Assembly: GCA_019415705.1 (NCBI GenBank)
Contig: DXYS01000096.1
Coordinates: forward strand, 1-57,903
Direction: 5' to 3'
DNA from: Bacteroidales bacterium
GTDB lineage: Bacteria > Bacteroidota > Bacteroidia > Bacteroidales > Muribaculaceae
Length of the DNA stretch: 57,903 bases
In this document: positions 34,817-42,290 of the stretch, in pieces
How the letters are laid out: each line of letters begins with the position of its first letter
How positions within the stretch are numbered: the first letter of the stretch is position 1
Made by a program: the position numbers and the translations under genes
Notes under the pieces: model-generated
Databases searched by the model: none
What the model saw: the letters and a program-made list of their open reading frames with translations, nothing else
Told to the model about the DNA's origin: nothing

Positions 34817-34955
34817 ATACGGCTAATTAATATCTTATATTATGTGCTGTAGCTTGATTACGTAAAATATTGATGTATAGTTTTGTATATCGAATTATAG
34901 GTAATATTTGTTTATATTTGACTTTGATATGTATGCATATCCCTTTTTGGCTGAT

Positions 34956-35104
34956 TAATTTTGCGGTGTAAATAATTATTAGGTCTAAATCAGATACATG
35001 ATATTATTAGGCTAACAAAAGATATTAATAAGGATTTTTAAATGGTTTTAGGTATTTAGTGTTAGAGACACCAAAAGACGAGCCGACCCGTGAGGGCCGG
35101 CTCG
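34956..35104 (+). ncRNA. Candidate small RNA in a 312-bp gap between convergent genes
   Basis: The gap 34817-35128 holds no gene. A perfect -7 box TAATTTTG (34956-34963) points rightward with nothing coding downstream, and about 135 nt later comes a stable hairpin (35079-35104) followed by CTGATTTTAT. A second box, TATATTTG (34913-34920), lies nearby. Together these could make a short RNA ending at the hairpin. There is no matched -33 element and the hairpin is also the terminator of the opposite gene, so confidence is low. Confidence 0.25.
35079..35104 (-). terminator. Terminator of the MptE-like gene (possibly bidirectional)
   Basis: An 11-bp stem with one mismatch (35079-35089 with 35094-35104) and loop GTGA. 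On the minus strand it is followed by TCTTTTGG, 25 bp after the stop of the 35129 gene. Confidence 0.7.
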
Positions 35105-35128
35105 CTGATTTTATACGGTCGGGCGTTT

Positions 35129-35971
35129 TTACAATGGTAGCGGCTTGCGGCGAAACGCATCGATATAGCTGCCGGGGGTAGAGTTATAGATATCTATGCC
35201 TCGTCGGCGTGCGAACGCCTCAATGCGGTGATAGCTGCGGAAAGCCGTATAAAGGCTGAAGACGATATCGTGGAGCGGTATGCTGCGGTAGGCTGTCTCT
35301 GTGCGTATGCGCTCTTTCTCGTTATCCTTATAATAATGGTCAAGGGCAGAGATGACGTTGTTTTCTTCGGTGACTGTTATGGTGCGCATCCATGAGTGGT
35401 CTGCGCCCGTCAGGTAAATCTCTTTGAAGCCCAAAGATATGCCTATCATTATCGCTGCAATCAGCACATTGCGCGGGCGTGGCATTGCAATCGAGCGCCC
35501 GTAGACAAATCTCTCGAAAGCACCGAATCCTTCGGCGCCGACAGCATTGAACCCTTCGATCCGCAGTGTTTTGCTTTGTCTGAAAACATTACGGGCGGTC
35601 TTTATAAACCGACGGTCGACGAAGACAATCATGGGCCAGTCTGTACGGTTGATATTGTCTATCAATTTTGAAACATTGACTTCTGATGTGGCCGACATAA
35701 AGTGTGGGTCGGCGAGCACATAGTATCTCGGGCGAAGTTTTAAAAACTCCTCGGTGTTTGCGGCAAAATTGACCGCCATGAGCGTACAGCCGGGGAGACG
35801 GTCGCCGTAATCAGCCATTGTCTGACGAAGTGAAGGGCCGTTGCCGAGTATAATGAGGCGCCGTTCTGTCGTCTGCATGCTTTTGAAGGCCGTCGGGCGA
35901 GACTGCAGACAGATTTTCACGATGCTCTTGAGCGTCTGTCCGGTTTGTGTGGCGAGTTCAGAGACTGTCAT
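35129..35971 (-). CDS. MptE-like/DUF115 family protein, probably envelope glycan related
   Basis: A 280-aa soluble protein. The segment RRLIILGNGPSLRQTM (about 38-53) and the later MIGISLGFKEIYLTGADHSW match the DUF115/6-hydroxymethylpterin diphosphokinase MptE-like fold found in many bacterial surface-carbohydrate clusters and in flagellin-glycosylation Maf proteins. The second segment is the most conserved part of the family. The first 14 bp overlap the end of the upstream SDR-like gene (35958-35971), so the two are translated together. Whether it transfers a sugar, as the Maf proteins are thought to do, cannot be told from here. Confidence 0.7.
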   Translation of the reverse strand: MTVSELATQTGQTLKSIVKICLQSRPTAFKSMQTTERRLIILGNGPSLRQTMADYGDRLPGCTLMAVNFAANTEEFLKLRPRYYVLADPHFMSATSEVNVSKLIDNINRTDWPMIVFVDRRFIKTARNVFRQSKTLRIEGFNAVGAEGFGAFERFVYGRSIAMPRPRNVLIAAIMIGISLGFKEIYLTGADHSWMRTITVTEENNVISALDHYYKDNEKERIRTETAYRSIPLHDIVFSLYTAFRSYHRIEAFARRRGIDIYNSTPGSYIDAFRRKPLPL

Positions 35972-36680
35972 CGTCGTATTTATGAGTTTTAAGATATTGG
36001 ACTACGTCAATCGGATTGAAGTCGCCCGTAGAGCAGATTTTTTCGCTTGAAAATGTCAGTGTGCGGCACATTTCATCGAGCTTTTTGCGCCCGAAAATCC
36101 ATTTGTACCAGCGTGGTTTGATGTCGAAGACACGTTTTTGGGCGATGCGCCATGCAAGTGCGTCGGCGAGGTCGTTGATGCGTGTTGCCGAGCGTCCGCA
36201 TACATTATATATATCAGGGTGACTGATGGCGATGCGTGCGGCGTCAGGGAGGTCGACTGCGTGGATGAAACTGCGCTCGGCCTCATTGCCGCTAACGCCG
36301 ACATATGTGCCACGGTAAATCTGTTCGGCCATCTTGCGCGGCAGCCCGGTCATGCCCGTGGCGATTATATCTGCCGCACGCAGTATAGGCGCGGCAAGAC
36401 CGCGGGTGGCAGTGGCGTTTGCGAAGTCGGTCTCGGCTGCTGACCATGCAGATGACCGGTCACCCGGAGTCAGTTCGTTGTATAGACGTCCCTCGGTGAT
36501 ATCGTATATGTCTGTTGACGAAATCATTACCGCCGCATCTGCGTCGTCCGGGCTGTCGATGAGCCTGTATTCAGGCATCAGACGCTCGAAGTAGGGGCGC
36601 ACAAAATCGCGGCCGGGTGCTACTAACCATAGGCGCGGGCGTTTGTCTTCGATGGTGGGTTGGTTGAGCTCTTCTGACAT
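35958..36680 (-). CDS. Degenerate NAD-dependent epimerase/dehydratase-like (SDR) protein
   Basis: A 240-aa protein with the outline of an extended SDR: a beta strand with VMISSTDIYD (compare SSxxVYG), PILRAADIIATGM, the surface VSGNEAERSFIHAVDLPDAA and the family PDIYNVCG. The key parts are missing or altered: the N-terminal strand reads WLVAPGRDF with no GxxGxxG loop, and I see no YxxxK catalytic pair. It is also shorter than usual (about 300 aa). It may be non-catalytic, or act as a partner of the overlapping MptE-like protein. A TAACTTTG -7 box lies 52 bp upstream. Confidence 0.65.
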   Translation of the reverse strand: MSEELNQPTIEDKRPRLWLVAPGRDFVRPYFERLMPEYRLIDSPDDADAAVMISSTDIYDITEGRLYNELTPGDRSSAWSAAETDFANATATRGLAAPILRAADIIATGMTGLPRKMAEQIYRGTYVGVSGNEAERSFIHAVDLPDAARIAISHPDIYNVCGRSATRINDLADALAWRIAQKRVFDIKPRWYKWIFGRKKLDEMCRTLTFSSEKICSTGDFNPIDVVQYLKTHKYDDDSL

Positions 36681-36731
36681 TATTTATTTTAATATGACGG
36701 CGAAAGACATGCGATCGCAGTGTTTCTGCGG

Positions 36732-36739
36732 CAAAGTTA
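36732..36739 (-). promoter_or_regulatory. -7 element for the SDR/MptE-like pair
   Basis: The minus strand reads TAACTTTG, a perfect TAnnTTTG box, 52 bp before the ATG at 36680. No matched -33 is seen. Confidence 0.5.
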
Positions 36740-36783
36740 CGCAAAAAGCTCAACTTGACGCGACGTAATTTCAGCCTTTTGTG

Positions 36784-36791
36784 TAATTTTG
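36784..36791 (+). promoter_or_regulatory. -7 element for the acyltransferase pair
   Basis: TAATTTTG, a perfect TAnnTTTG box, ends 22 bp before the ATG at 36814. The -33 region has no good TTTG. Confidence 0.5.
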
Positions 36792-36813
36792 CACGATAAA
36801 TGTAAAAACACTC

Positions 36814-37671
36814 ATGGCTAAGGACAGCGGCCCTATACATATAGATATAGCTCAGGTGCTTGCAGCGCGATTAGGCTTCTGGTCGCGGCTTGTGCCCGGT
36901 TTTGCCGTCCGTCGTCTCGAGCGCACCATCTGTCAGGATCATCTCAACGAGCTATTGGAGCACAATTATCCGCGCGAGGGTGCAGACTTCTGCGAGGGTG
37001 TGCTCTCTGACCTTGACGTCAGCTTTGACATAGTCGGTGCCGAGAATCTGCCACCGGTTTCGCATCGCCGGGTGCTCATAGTCAGCAACCATCCTCTCGG
37101 CGGACTTGACGGCATGGCTCTTATCGCATGGGCCACACGCCGCTACGGTTGTCGTGTCAGATTTATTGTCAACGACTTGCTGATGGCCGTGACGCCGCTG
37201 CGGACTGTCTTTCTGCCTATTAACAAACACGGCGCCCAGAGCCGTGACGCCATACGCGCCATCGATGAAGCCATGGCCTCAGACGAGCCTCTCCTGATGT
37301 TTCCTGCCGGACTGTGCTCGCGTCAGAAAACGGCCGGCGCCGAGGTCGAGGACTTGGAGTGGAAAAAGATGTTTGTCAATAAGGCCATCGAGTCGTGTCG
37401 CGACATAGTGCCGCTCTACTTTGACGGTCGCAATTCCGACCGCTTTTACCGTGCGGCGCGTCGCCGCGAGCGCTGCGGGCTGAAATTCAACATCGAGATG
37501 ATACTGCTGCCATCAGAGGTTTTCCGCGCCTCCGGGAGCCGTCTGCGTGCGGTCTGCGGCCCGCTCATCCCGTGGCAGAGTCTGCGCGGCGGCAATGAGG
37601 CTGCCGCTACGGCTGCTGATGTGCGCTGCCGTGTATATGATTTAAAACAAAAATTACAAAACGATAAATGA
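36814..37671 (+). CDS. glsA: Lysophospholipid/O-acyltransferase (PlsC family), probable glycine-lipid O-acyltransferase
   Basis: A 285-aa PlsC-type acyltransferase with the catalytic block SNHPLGGLDG (H93, D99, the NHx4D motif) and the substrate-binding MFPAGLCSRQK near 160-170. It overlaps the next gene by 4 bp (ATGA). In Bacteroides thetaiotaomicron an adjacent pair, GlsB (N-acyltransferase) and GlsA (O-acyltransferase), makes the mono- and di-acylated amino-acid lipids known as glycine lipids, as OlsB and OlsA make ornithine lipids. The pairing here supports the same role. The gene symbol rests on that context; a generic lysophospholipid acyltransferase is the alternative. Confidence 0.72.
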   Translation: MAKDSGPIHIDIAQVLAARLGFWSRLVPGFAVRRLERTICQDHLNELLEHNYPREGADFCEGVLSDLDVSFDIVGAENLPPVSHRRVLIVSNHPLGGLDGMALIAWATRRYGCRVRFIVNDLLMAVTPLRTVFLPINKHGAQSRDAIRAIDEAMASDEPLLMFPAGLCSRQKTAGAEVEDLEWKKMFVNKAIESCRDIVPLYFDGRNSDRFYRAARRRERCGLKFNIEMILLPSEVFRASGSRLRAVCGPLIPWQSLRGGNEAAATAADVRCRVYDLKQKLQNDK

Positions 37672-38606
37672 ACCGGAGAATTATCGATGCAGTAGACCCC
37701 GAAGTCATTGAGGCCGAACTCACTGACCAATTCTTTTTACGCGACACCAACAAGGCCGGCAACAAGATTTATGTCGTCGACGCCGCTTCGGCACCTAATG
37801 TGATGCGCGAGATCGGCCGTCTGCGTGAGATTGCCTTCCGTCTCGCCGGCGGTGGCACGGGTAAAGACTGTGATATAGACCGTTACGACACCATGAATCC
37901 TCCCTGCAGGCAGCTTATCGTCTGGGATCCCGAGAGCAAACTCATACTCGGCGGCTATCGCTATATCTGTGGTAAAGACATACGTCTTGACGAAGACGGA
38001 CGACCGCGCATCGCTACGAGCCACATGTTTAACTTTTCCGAGCGCTTTATAAAAGATTATCTGCCATACACCATCGAGCTGGGGCGCTCGTTTGTGCGTC
38101 CTGAGTATCAGTCGTCGCGCGCCGGCGCCAAGGCCATTTATGCGCTTGACAATCTCTGGGACGGTCTCGGGTCGTTGACCGTCGTCCACCCCGACATCAA
38201 ATATCTTTTCGGCAAGGTAACGATGTATCCAAGCTACATCGAGCGCTGCCGCGACATGATTCTTTATTTCCTTCACAAACATTTCCCCGACCCCGACGAC
38301 CTCGTGCGGCCCATCCGTCCGCTCAACACCTGCATCGACCCGCAGGCCATGGAGCGCCTGTTCACCGGCGACAGTTTCAAGGCCGATTACCGCATACTCA
38401 ACGCCGAGGTGCGCCGCTATGGCGTGACCATCCCGCCGTTAGTCAACGCTTATATGAGCCTGTCGCCGACGATGCGCATGTTTGGCACGGCCATCAACGA
38501 CGAGTTCGGCGACGTCGAGGAGAGCGGCATCTTCCTCGTCATCGACGAAATCTTCGAGGAGAAAAAACAGCGCCACATCCAGTCGTTCATCCAGTCACAG
38601 CACTAA
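37668..38606 (+). CDS. glsB: GNAT-type N-acyltransferase, probable glycine-lipid synthase
   Basis: A 312-aa protein of the hemolysin/OlsB-like GNAT family: REIAFRLAGGGTGKDCDIDRYD in the N-terminal part, then LILGGYRYICG and YTIELGRSFVRPEYQ, the usual acyl-donor binding strand and turn. It would transfer a 3-hydroxyacyl group from ACP to the amino group of glycine or serine. The start overlaps the glsA-like stop by 4 bp and a perfect-palindrome terminator follows directly. Glycine versus ornithine as acceptor cannot be read from sequence; the Bacteroidales context favours glycine. Confidence 0.75.
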   Translation: MNRRIIDAVDPEVIEAELTDQFFLRDTNKAGNKIYVVDAASAPNVMREIGRLREIAFRLAGGGTGKDCDIDRYDTMNPPCRQLIVWDPESKLILGGYRYICGKDIRLDEDGRPRIATSHMFNFSERFIKDYLPYTIELGRSFVRPEYQSSRAGAKAIYALDNLWDGLGSLTVVHPDIKYLFGKVTMYPSYIERCRDMILYFLHKHFPDPDDLVRPIRPLNTCIDPQAMERLFTGDSFKADYRILNAEVRRYGVTIPPLVNAYMSLSPTMRMFGTAINDEFGDVEESGIFLVIDEIFEEKKQRHIQSFIQSQH

Positions 38607-38610
38607 CCCG

Positions 38611-38640
38611 ATGCGCACTGCAGTGCGCATAACCGTTTTT
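38611..38640 (+). terminator. Intrinsic terminator of the acyltransferase pair
   Basis: A 20-bp perfect palindrome (ATGCGCACTG and its complement, 38611-38630) is followed by AACCGTTTTT. It begins 4 bp after the stop codon. Confidence 0.88.
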
Positions 38641-38650
38641 AACAGTCAGG

Positions 38651-38666
38651 TGTGACAAATGTCACA
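38651..38666. promoter_or_regulatory. CRP-like operator TGTGA-N6-TCACA
   Basis: TGTGACAAATGTCACA has perfect TGTGA and TCACA half-sites with 6 nt between. Its centre (38658.5) is about 41 bp before the start predicted from the -7 box at 38688-38695, the classic position of a class II Crp/Fnr activator site. No TTTG occurs at the -33 position, consistent with an activator-dependent promoter. Confidence 0.6.
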
Positions 38667-38687
38667 GTTTTTTTGAGTTAGTGTTCA

Positions 38688-38695
38688 TAACTTTG
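38688..38695 (+). promoter_or_regulatory. -7 element for the 38720 gene
   Basis: TAACTTTG, a perfect TAnnTTTG box. The predicted start is near 38699, giving a leader of about 21 nt. Confidence 0.65.
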
Positions 38696-38719
38696 CGATG
38701 AATCCAAAATTAAAAGGTT

Positions 38720-39400
38720 ATGAGAAAGATTATAGTCGTCCTGTTGTCAGTACTGATGTCGATGGCAGTATGCGTTGCTGCGTCGGCAAAAGAAAAGGCA
38801 AAGCCTCAGTATCCGCATGCTATTCTGACACTTAATGACAGCACGCTCATTGCGGGTTATTTGCGCAGCAATTTACACAATGTGGGTAAGGATGTGGCTG
38901 TCAGTGAGACTTGCGACGGAAAGAAAATGTCATATAAAATTGCCGATATAAATTCTCTTAAAGTGACTTACCCTGACGGTCAGAATGAAGTTTATATCCC
39001 GATTCACACATGGGATCAATACTCTAAAAAGGTAAATAAAAATCCGATACTTGCAACGGTCTGTTTTTCCGGCAATCGTGTTGTCGGATATCGCATACCG
39101 AGCCAATATATAAAAAGTACGGCTGCCGTTCCGTCATCCAATTTCCAAAGCTACTCATGGAAGTATGTCGCATGGATATTTTGTTATGAAATTGATAAAA
39201 GCGGTATAATCAAGGATTTTTGGGTGCACATACCTGTAAAGAAGGCGCCCAAGCTAAAGAGCATAATCAAAAAAGCCAAGAAGGATTTCAAGGACTATCC
39301 GGTCGTTGCCGAGACTATCGTGTCAGACGGTCTTACGGCTGACACGATAATACAAAATCCTTGTATATTGCTTGATATACTTGATAAGCATCTTGAATAA
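38720..39400 (+). CDS. Secreted or periplasmic protein of unknown function
   Basis: A 226-aa protein with a clear signal peptide (MRKIIVVLLSVLMSMAVCVAASA, then KEKAK). No lipobox is evident. The mature part begins with a beta-type segment (AILTLNDSTLIAGYLRSN, then MSYKIADINSLKVTYPDG) that looks like the start of a small barrel or SH3-like fold, and has a basic, lysine-rich stretch near residues 175-200 (KKAPKLKSIIKKAKKDFKD). I do not recognise a family. It stands alone, between an operon terminator and a convergent gene 18 bp away, and has a promoter with a CRP-like site. Confidence 0.7.
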   Translation: MRKIIVVLLSVLMSMAVCVAASAKEKAKPQYPHAILTLNDSTLIAGYLRSNLHNVGKDVAVSETCDGKKMSYKIADINSLKVTYPDGQNEVYIPIHTWDQYSKKVNKNPILATVCFSGNRVVGYRIPSQYIKSTAAVPSSNFQSYSWKYVAWIFCYEIDKSGIIKDFWVHIPVKKAPKLKSIIKKAKKDFKDYPVVAETIVSDGLTADTIIQNPCILLDILDKHLE

Positions 39401-39418
39401 AGAGCCTCAAACGGGGTC

Positions 39419-40162
39419 TTAAAGTAGAAATCCTTGCTGCTGCAGGGCGGCGAGGATGTCTTTGTGCTCGCCCTCTTTGTAGTAGCAGATTATGTGGCTT
39501 ATCCAGTCGTTGGTGGTCTGTGCGCCGCTGCGTGTGCGGTTATACTCCGACACTTCGCGGTCATAGTCGAGTATTTCGGGAGTCATGTCGTCTGTGCGAT
39601 AAGCGTTATGGTGTATCAGAAGCGATGCCGGCTGTTTTGGCTTCATGTCAGGCATCTCGGAGGGGACGCCGACAGCGAGTCCGCAGACGATGGCCACGCC
39701 CTTCGGCAGATTGAGTAATTTAGCGGCTTCAGTCGGAGCCGCCGTGCGGATATAGCCTATAGGGCAAGTGCCCAATCCACGGCTCTCGGCAGCGGCGATG
39801 GCGCTCATCATGGCTAATGTGGCGTCGACCACGCCGACAGTGTAACCATCGGCCGTCGAAGCGAAACTGCCGGTTTCGATACCTTTGGCCTTTGCTCCGA
39901 GAGCAATCTTGTTATAGTCGGCGCAGAACACAAAGAAGTGATTGCACGTCTTGATTTGTTTCTGATTCGTCAACGCGTAGAGTTGCTCTTTAAGCGATTG
40001 GTCGTCAATGTCAATGACCGAATATTGCTGCCCGTTGTAGCTCGTCGGGGTGTTGCGTATGGCCTCATAAATAAAGCGCAGGTCGTCATCGGCGATTTTG
40101 TCGCGCGTGTAACGCCGTATGCTCCGCCGCTCAAGCAGCGTATTTTCTACAGTCTTGCTCAT
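39419..40162 (-). CDS. Nitroreductase-family FMN oxidoreductase (NfsA-like)
   Basis: A 247-aa protein with the family opening NTLLERRSIRRYTRDKI and NTPTSYNGQQYSVI, both FMN contacts, and the later GLGTCPIGYIRTAAPTEAAKLLNLP block. It should reduce nitro compounds or quinones with NAD(P)H. The length fits the larger NfsA/FRase-I-like group. I use the ATG at 40162 (MSKTVENT); the frame is open upstream to 40210, but that part is a basic, aromatic stretch unlike the family. No recognisable Bacteroidetes promoter lies directly upstream. It converges on the 38720 gene, with the stops 18 bp apart. Confidence 0.88.
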   Translation of the reverse strand: MSKTVENTLLERRSIRRYTRDKIADDDLRFIYEAIRNTPTSYNGQQYSVIDIDDQSLKEQLYALTNQKQIKTCNHFFVFCADYNKIALGAKAKGIETGSFASTADGYTVGVVDATLAMMSAIAAAESRGLGTCPIGYIRTAAPTEAAKLLNLPKGVAIVCGLAVGVPSEMPDMKPKQPASLLIHHNAYRTDDMTPEILDYDREVSEYNRTRSGAQTTNDWISHIICYYKEGEHKDILAALQQQGFLL

Positions 40163-40231
40163 TATAAAACGTTTTATGATTTTATAGTAATAACGTTTCT
40201 GACGCGTCATAGGTTTTAGGTAAAAATGCAG

Positions 40232-40263
40232 CGAGGGCTTGCAGCACGTGCCGCAAGCCCTCG
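40232..40263 (-). terminator. Intrinsic terminator of the CoA-transferase gene
   Basis: Perfect 11-bp arms (40232-40242 and 40253-40263, CGAGGGCTTGC) with a 10-nt loop. On the minus strand it is followed by TGCATTTTTACC, 22 bp after the stop at 40286. Confidence 0.82.
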
Positions 40264-40285
40264 TCGTGTTAAATGGTGAGTCTGC

Positions 40286-41779
40286 TTAGCAGTATTTTGC
40301 GAAGTCGGCGTTGCGCATGTCGCCTGACTCGTTGAAGGCGTTGTGGAACTCGAAGGCTGCCTGCAGTGTGTGGGGTGTCTGGCCGCCTTTGCCGAGCTTG
40401 AGGTAGTCGAGCAGAAGCTCGCGATACATCGGGTGAGCGCAGTTGTTGATAATTTCGTAAGCACGCTCGACGGGGTCTTTGTGACGCAGGTCGGCGATGC
40501 CCTGATCGGTGACGATTATGTCGACAGAGTGCTCGCTGTGGTCGGGATGGGCAACCATAGGCACAATGTTGCTGATCATGCCGCCTTTGGTTATTGAGGG
40601 GCAGCTGAAAATCGAGATGTAGGCGTTGCGGGTGAAGTCGCCCGAGCCGCCGATGCCGTTCATCATGCGTGTGCCGAGTACATGGGTCGAGTTGACCGAG
40701 CCGAAGATGTCGGCTTCAAGGGCGGTGTTCATGGCGATGACGCCGAGTCGGCGGATGACCTCGGGGTTATTTGAGATTTCGGCCGGACGCATCAGGATTT
40801 TGTCGTGGAAATATTTGATGTCAGAGAACAGGCTCTCCTCGGTCTTGTCGGCGAAGGTCATCGAGCATGTGCTGGCGAAGGTACATTTGCCTTTCTTGAG
40901 GAGCTCGAGCACGGCGTCCTGAATAACCTCTGTGTACATCATGAACGGAGGCAGCTCCTTGCTCTCGCCGAGGTCATAGAGAACGGCGTTTGCGACGTTG
41001 CCCACGCCTGACTGCAGGGGCAGGAACTCTTTGGGCAGACGACCGTTGACGTACTCGCTCACGAGGAATCGCACTACATTGGCGCCAATCTGTTTCGAGA
41101 CTTCGTCAGGGGCGGTGAAGGGCTTGACGCCGTCATAAGAGCTGGTTTTTACGATGCCTACGACTTTGCGCGGGTCTATTTTGAGGACGGGGCTCCCGAT
41201 GCGGTCGTTGGCGTGATAGATGGGTATCTCGCGGCGGTACGGAGGGTCCTGCAGGAGCACGACGTCGTGCATGCCGTAGAGTGACTCGGGCAGCATCTCG
41301 TTGAGCTCGATGATGATTTTGTCGGCAAGATGGGCGTAGGTGGGGACATTGCCGATGCCGGTGCCGAGTATCACCTCGCCGTCGGGCGTGATGTGAGCGG
41401 CCTCGATGATGGCGTAATCAATCTTGCCGTAGAATCCGTAGCGCACTTCCTGAGCCATCTCCGAAAGGTGACGGTCGAAATAGTGGCAGTCGTGGGCGTT
41501 GATGCGTTTGCGCAGGTCGGGGACGTTCTGATAGGGCGCGCGCATGTTGATGGCGTTGGCGCGGGAGAGCGCTCCGTCAGCGTGGTCGCTGGTCGATGCG
41601 CCGGTGAAGATGTTGACTTTGTACGGACGGCCTTCGGCATGCTCTTTCTCTGCTTTAGCTGCAATAGCCTCAGGAACGAATTTCGGTGTGCCGGGGGCGG
41701 TGAAGCCCGAGAAACCGATAGTCGAGCCGTTTTCAATCATTTCGGCGGCTTCTTGAGCCGTAATGTAGTTGAATGCCAT
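40286..41779 (-). CDS. Acetyl-CoA hydrolase/transferase family, probable acetyl-CoA:succinate CoA-transferase
   Basis: A 497-aa class I CoA-transferase. The N-terminal domain carries GSTIGFSGFTAPGTPKFVPEA and the C-terminal domain ALEADIFGSVNSTHVLG, with the glutamate of that motif as the probable acyl-CoA-accepting residue, then MNGIGGSGDFTRNA. Enzymes of this group exchange CoA between acetyl- or propionyl-CoA and succinate or acetate, fitting acetate, succinate and propionate fermentation by gut Bacteroidales. The length and both domains are complete. It lies 65 bp downstream of the 41845 gene with no terminator seen between them, so co-transcription is possible. Exact acyl specificity is not visible. 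Confidence 0.87.
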   Translation of the reverse strand: MAFNYITAQEAAEMIENGSTIGFSGFTAPGTPKFVPEAIAAKAEKEHAEGRPYKVNIFTGASTSDHADGALSRANAINMRAPYQNVPDLRKRINAHDCHYFDRHLSEMAQEVRYGFYGKIDYAIIEAAHITPDGEVILGTGIGNVPTYAHLADKIIIELNEMLPESLYGMHDVVLLQDPPYRREIPIYHANDRIGSPVLKIDPRKVVGIVKTSSYDGVKPFTAPDEVSKQIGANVVRFLVSEYVNGRLPKEFLPLQSGVGNVANAVLYDLGESKELPPFMMYTEVIQDAVLELLKKGKCTFASTCSMTFADKTEESLFSDIKYFHDKILMRPAEISNNPEVIRRLGVIAMNTALEADIFGSVNSTHVLGTRMMNGIGGSGDFTRNAYISIFSCPSITKGGMISNIVPMVAHPDHSEHSVDIIVTDQGIADLRHKDPVERAYEIINNCAHPMYRELLLDYLKLGKGGQTPHTLQAAFEFHNAFNESGDMRNADFAKYC

Positions 41780-41844
41780 TATGATATTTGCTTTATGATG
41801 TTATTTCGTTATAGGCGTTTTTAAGGTTGGCAGATGAGTTAATC

Positions 41845-42225
41845 TCAGAATTTGCGGCGTAGTATTTCACTCCAGACCACTGCGCGTCGCAAATCTTCCA
41901 AACGGCGGTCTTCAGCCGTTTCACCGGTCGTCGCTGTGTCGTCGCTCTGCGACGGAGCGGTCTCGTCGGCCGGCGGAGCGAAGTAGCTGCGGCCTTCGTC
42001 GTCAAAACTGACGCTCAGTCCGAGCGCAGGCTTGGCCGAGACTTTAGCAGACGCCGGGTGTGATGTCTGACTTACCTGAGCGGTGGCCGGGTGCACCGGG
42101 CGCCGGACTGTCACATTCGGGCGGCGACGCGCCATGTTCTTTTTATAGCGCTCGTAAATCGCTCCTCCGACCCAGATGATGACGCCGAGGACCGTTAAAA
42201 GGAATTTGACTTGTTCCCGGTCCAC
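41845..42225 (-). CDS. Small single-span membrane protein, unknown function
   Basis: About 126 aa: one transmembrane helix near the N-terminus (FLLTVLGVIIWVGGAIY) followed by a basic patch (ERYKKNMARRRP) and a long polar, Ala/Thr/Asp-rich tail with a final helical LEDLRRAVVWSEILRRKF. The topology suggests a short N-terminus outside and the tail in the cytoplasm. I place the start at the GTG at 42225: a near-perfect promoter (42244-42275, minus) puts transcription start near 42240, so the upstream TTG at 42246 cannot be used from it. No family is recognised. It may be co-transcribed with the CoA-transferase. Confidence 0.65.
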   Translation of the reverse strand: MDREQVKFLLTVLGVIIWVGGAIYERYKKNMARRRPNVTVRRPVHPATAQVSQTSHPASAKVSAKPALGLSVSFDDEGRSYFAPPADETAPSQSDDTATTGETAEDRRLEDLRRAVVWSEILRRKF

Positions 42226-42241
42226 TTTTTTTGTACTTTTG
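42210..42241 (+). promoter_or_regulatory. Promoter of miaB
   Basis: CTTG (42210-42213), 20 nt, then TACTTTTG (42234-42241), a TAnnTTTG match. The predicted start is near 42245, with a leader of about 46 nt. It interlocks with the opposing promoter. Confidence 0.65.
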
Positions 42242-42243
42242 CG

Positions 42244-42275
42244 CAAAATTAGTCAAACTACTGCAATAGAACAAA
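42244..42275 (-). promoter_or_regulatory. Promoter of the small membrane protein gene
   Basis: On the minus strand TTTG (42272-42275), 20 nt, then TAATTTTG (42244-42251): a full consensus match. Its -7 box is only 2 bp from the miaB -7 box on the other strand, the pair forming the palindrome TTTTGCGCAAAA. Confidence 0.75.
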
Positions 42276-42290
42276 TTTTTATCAAGGATA

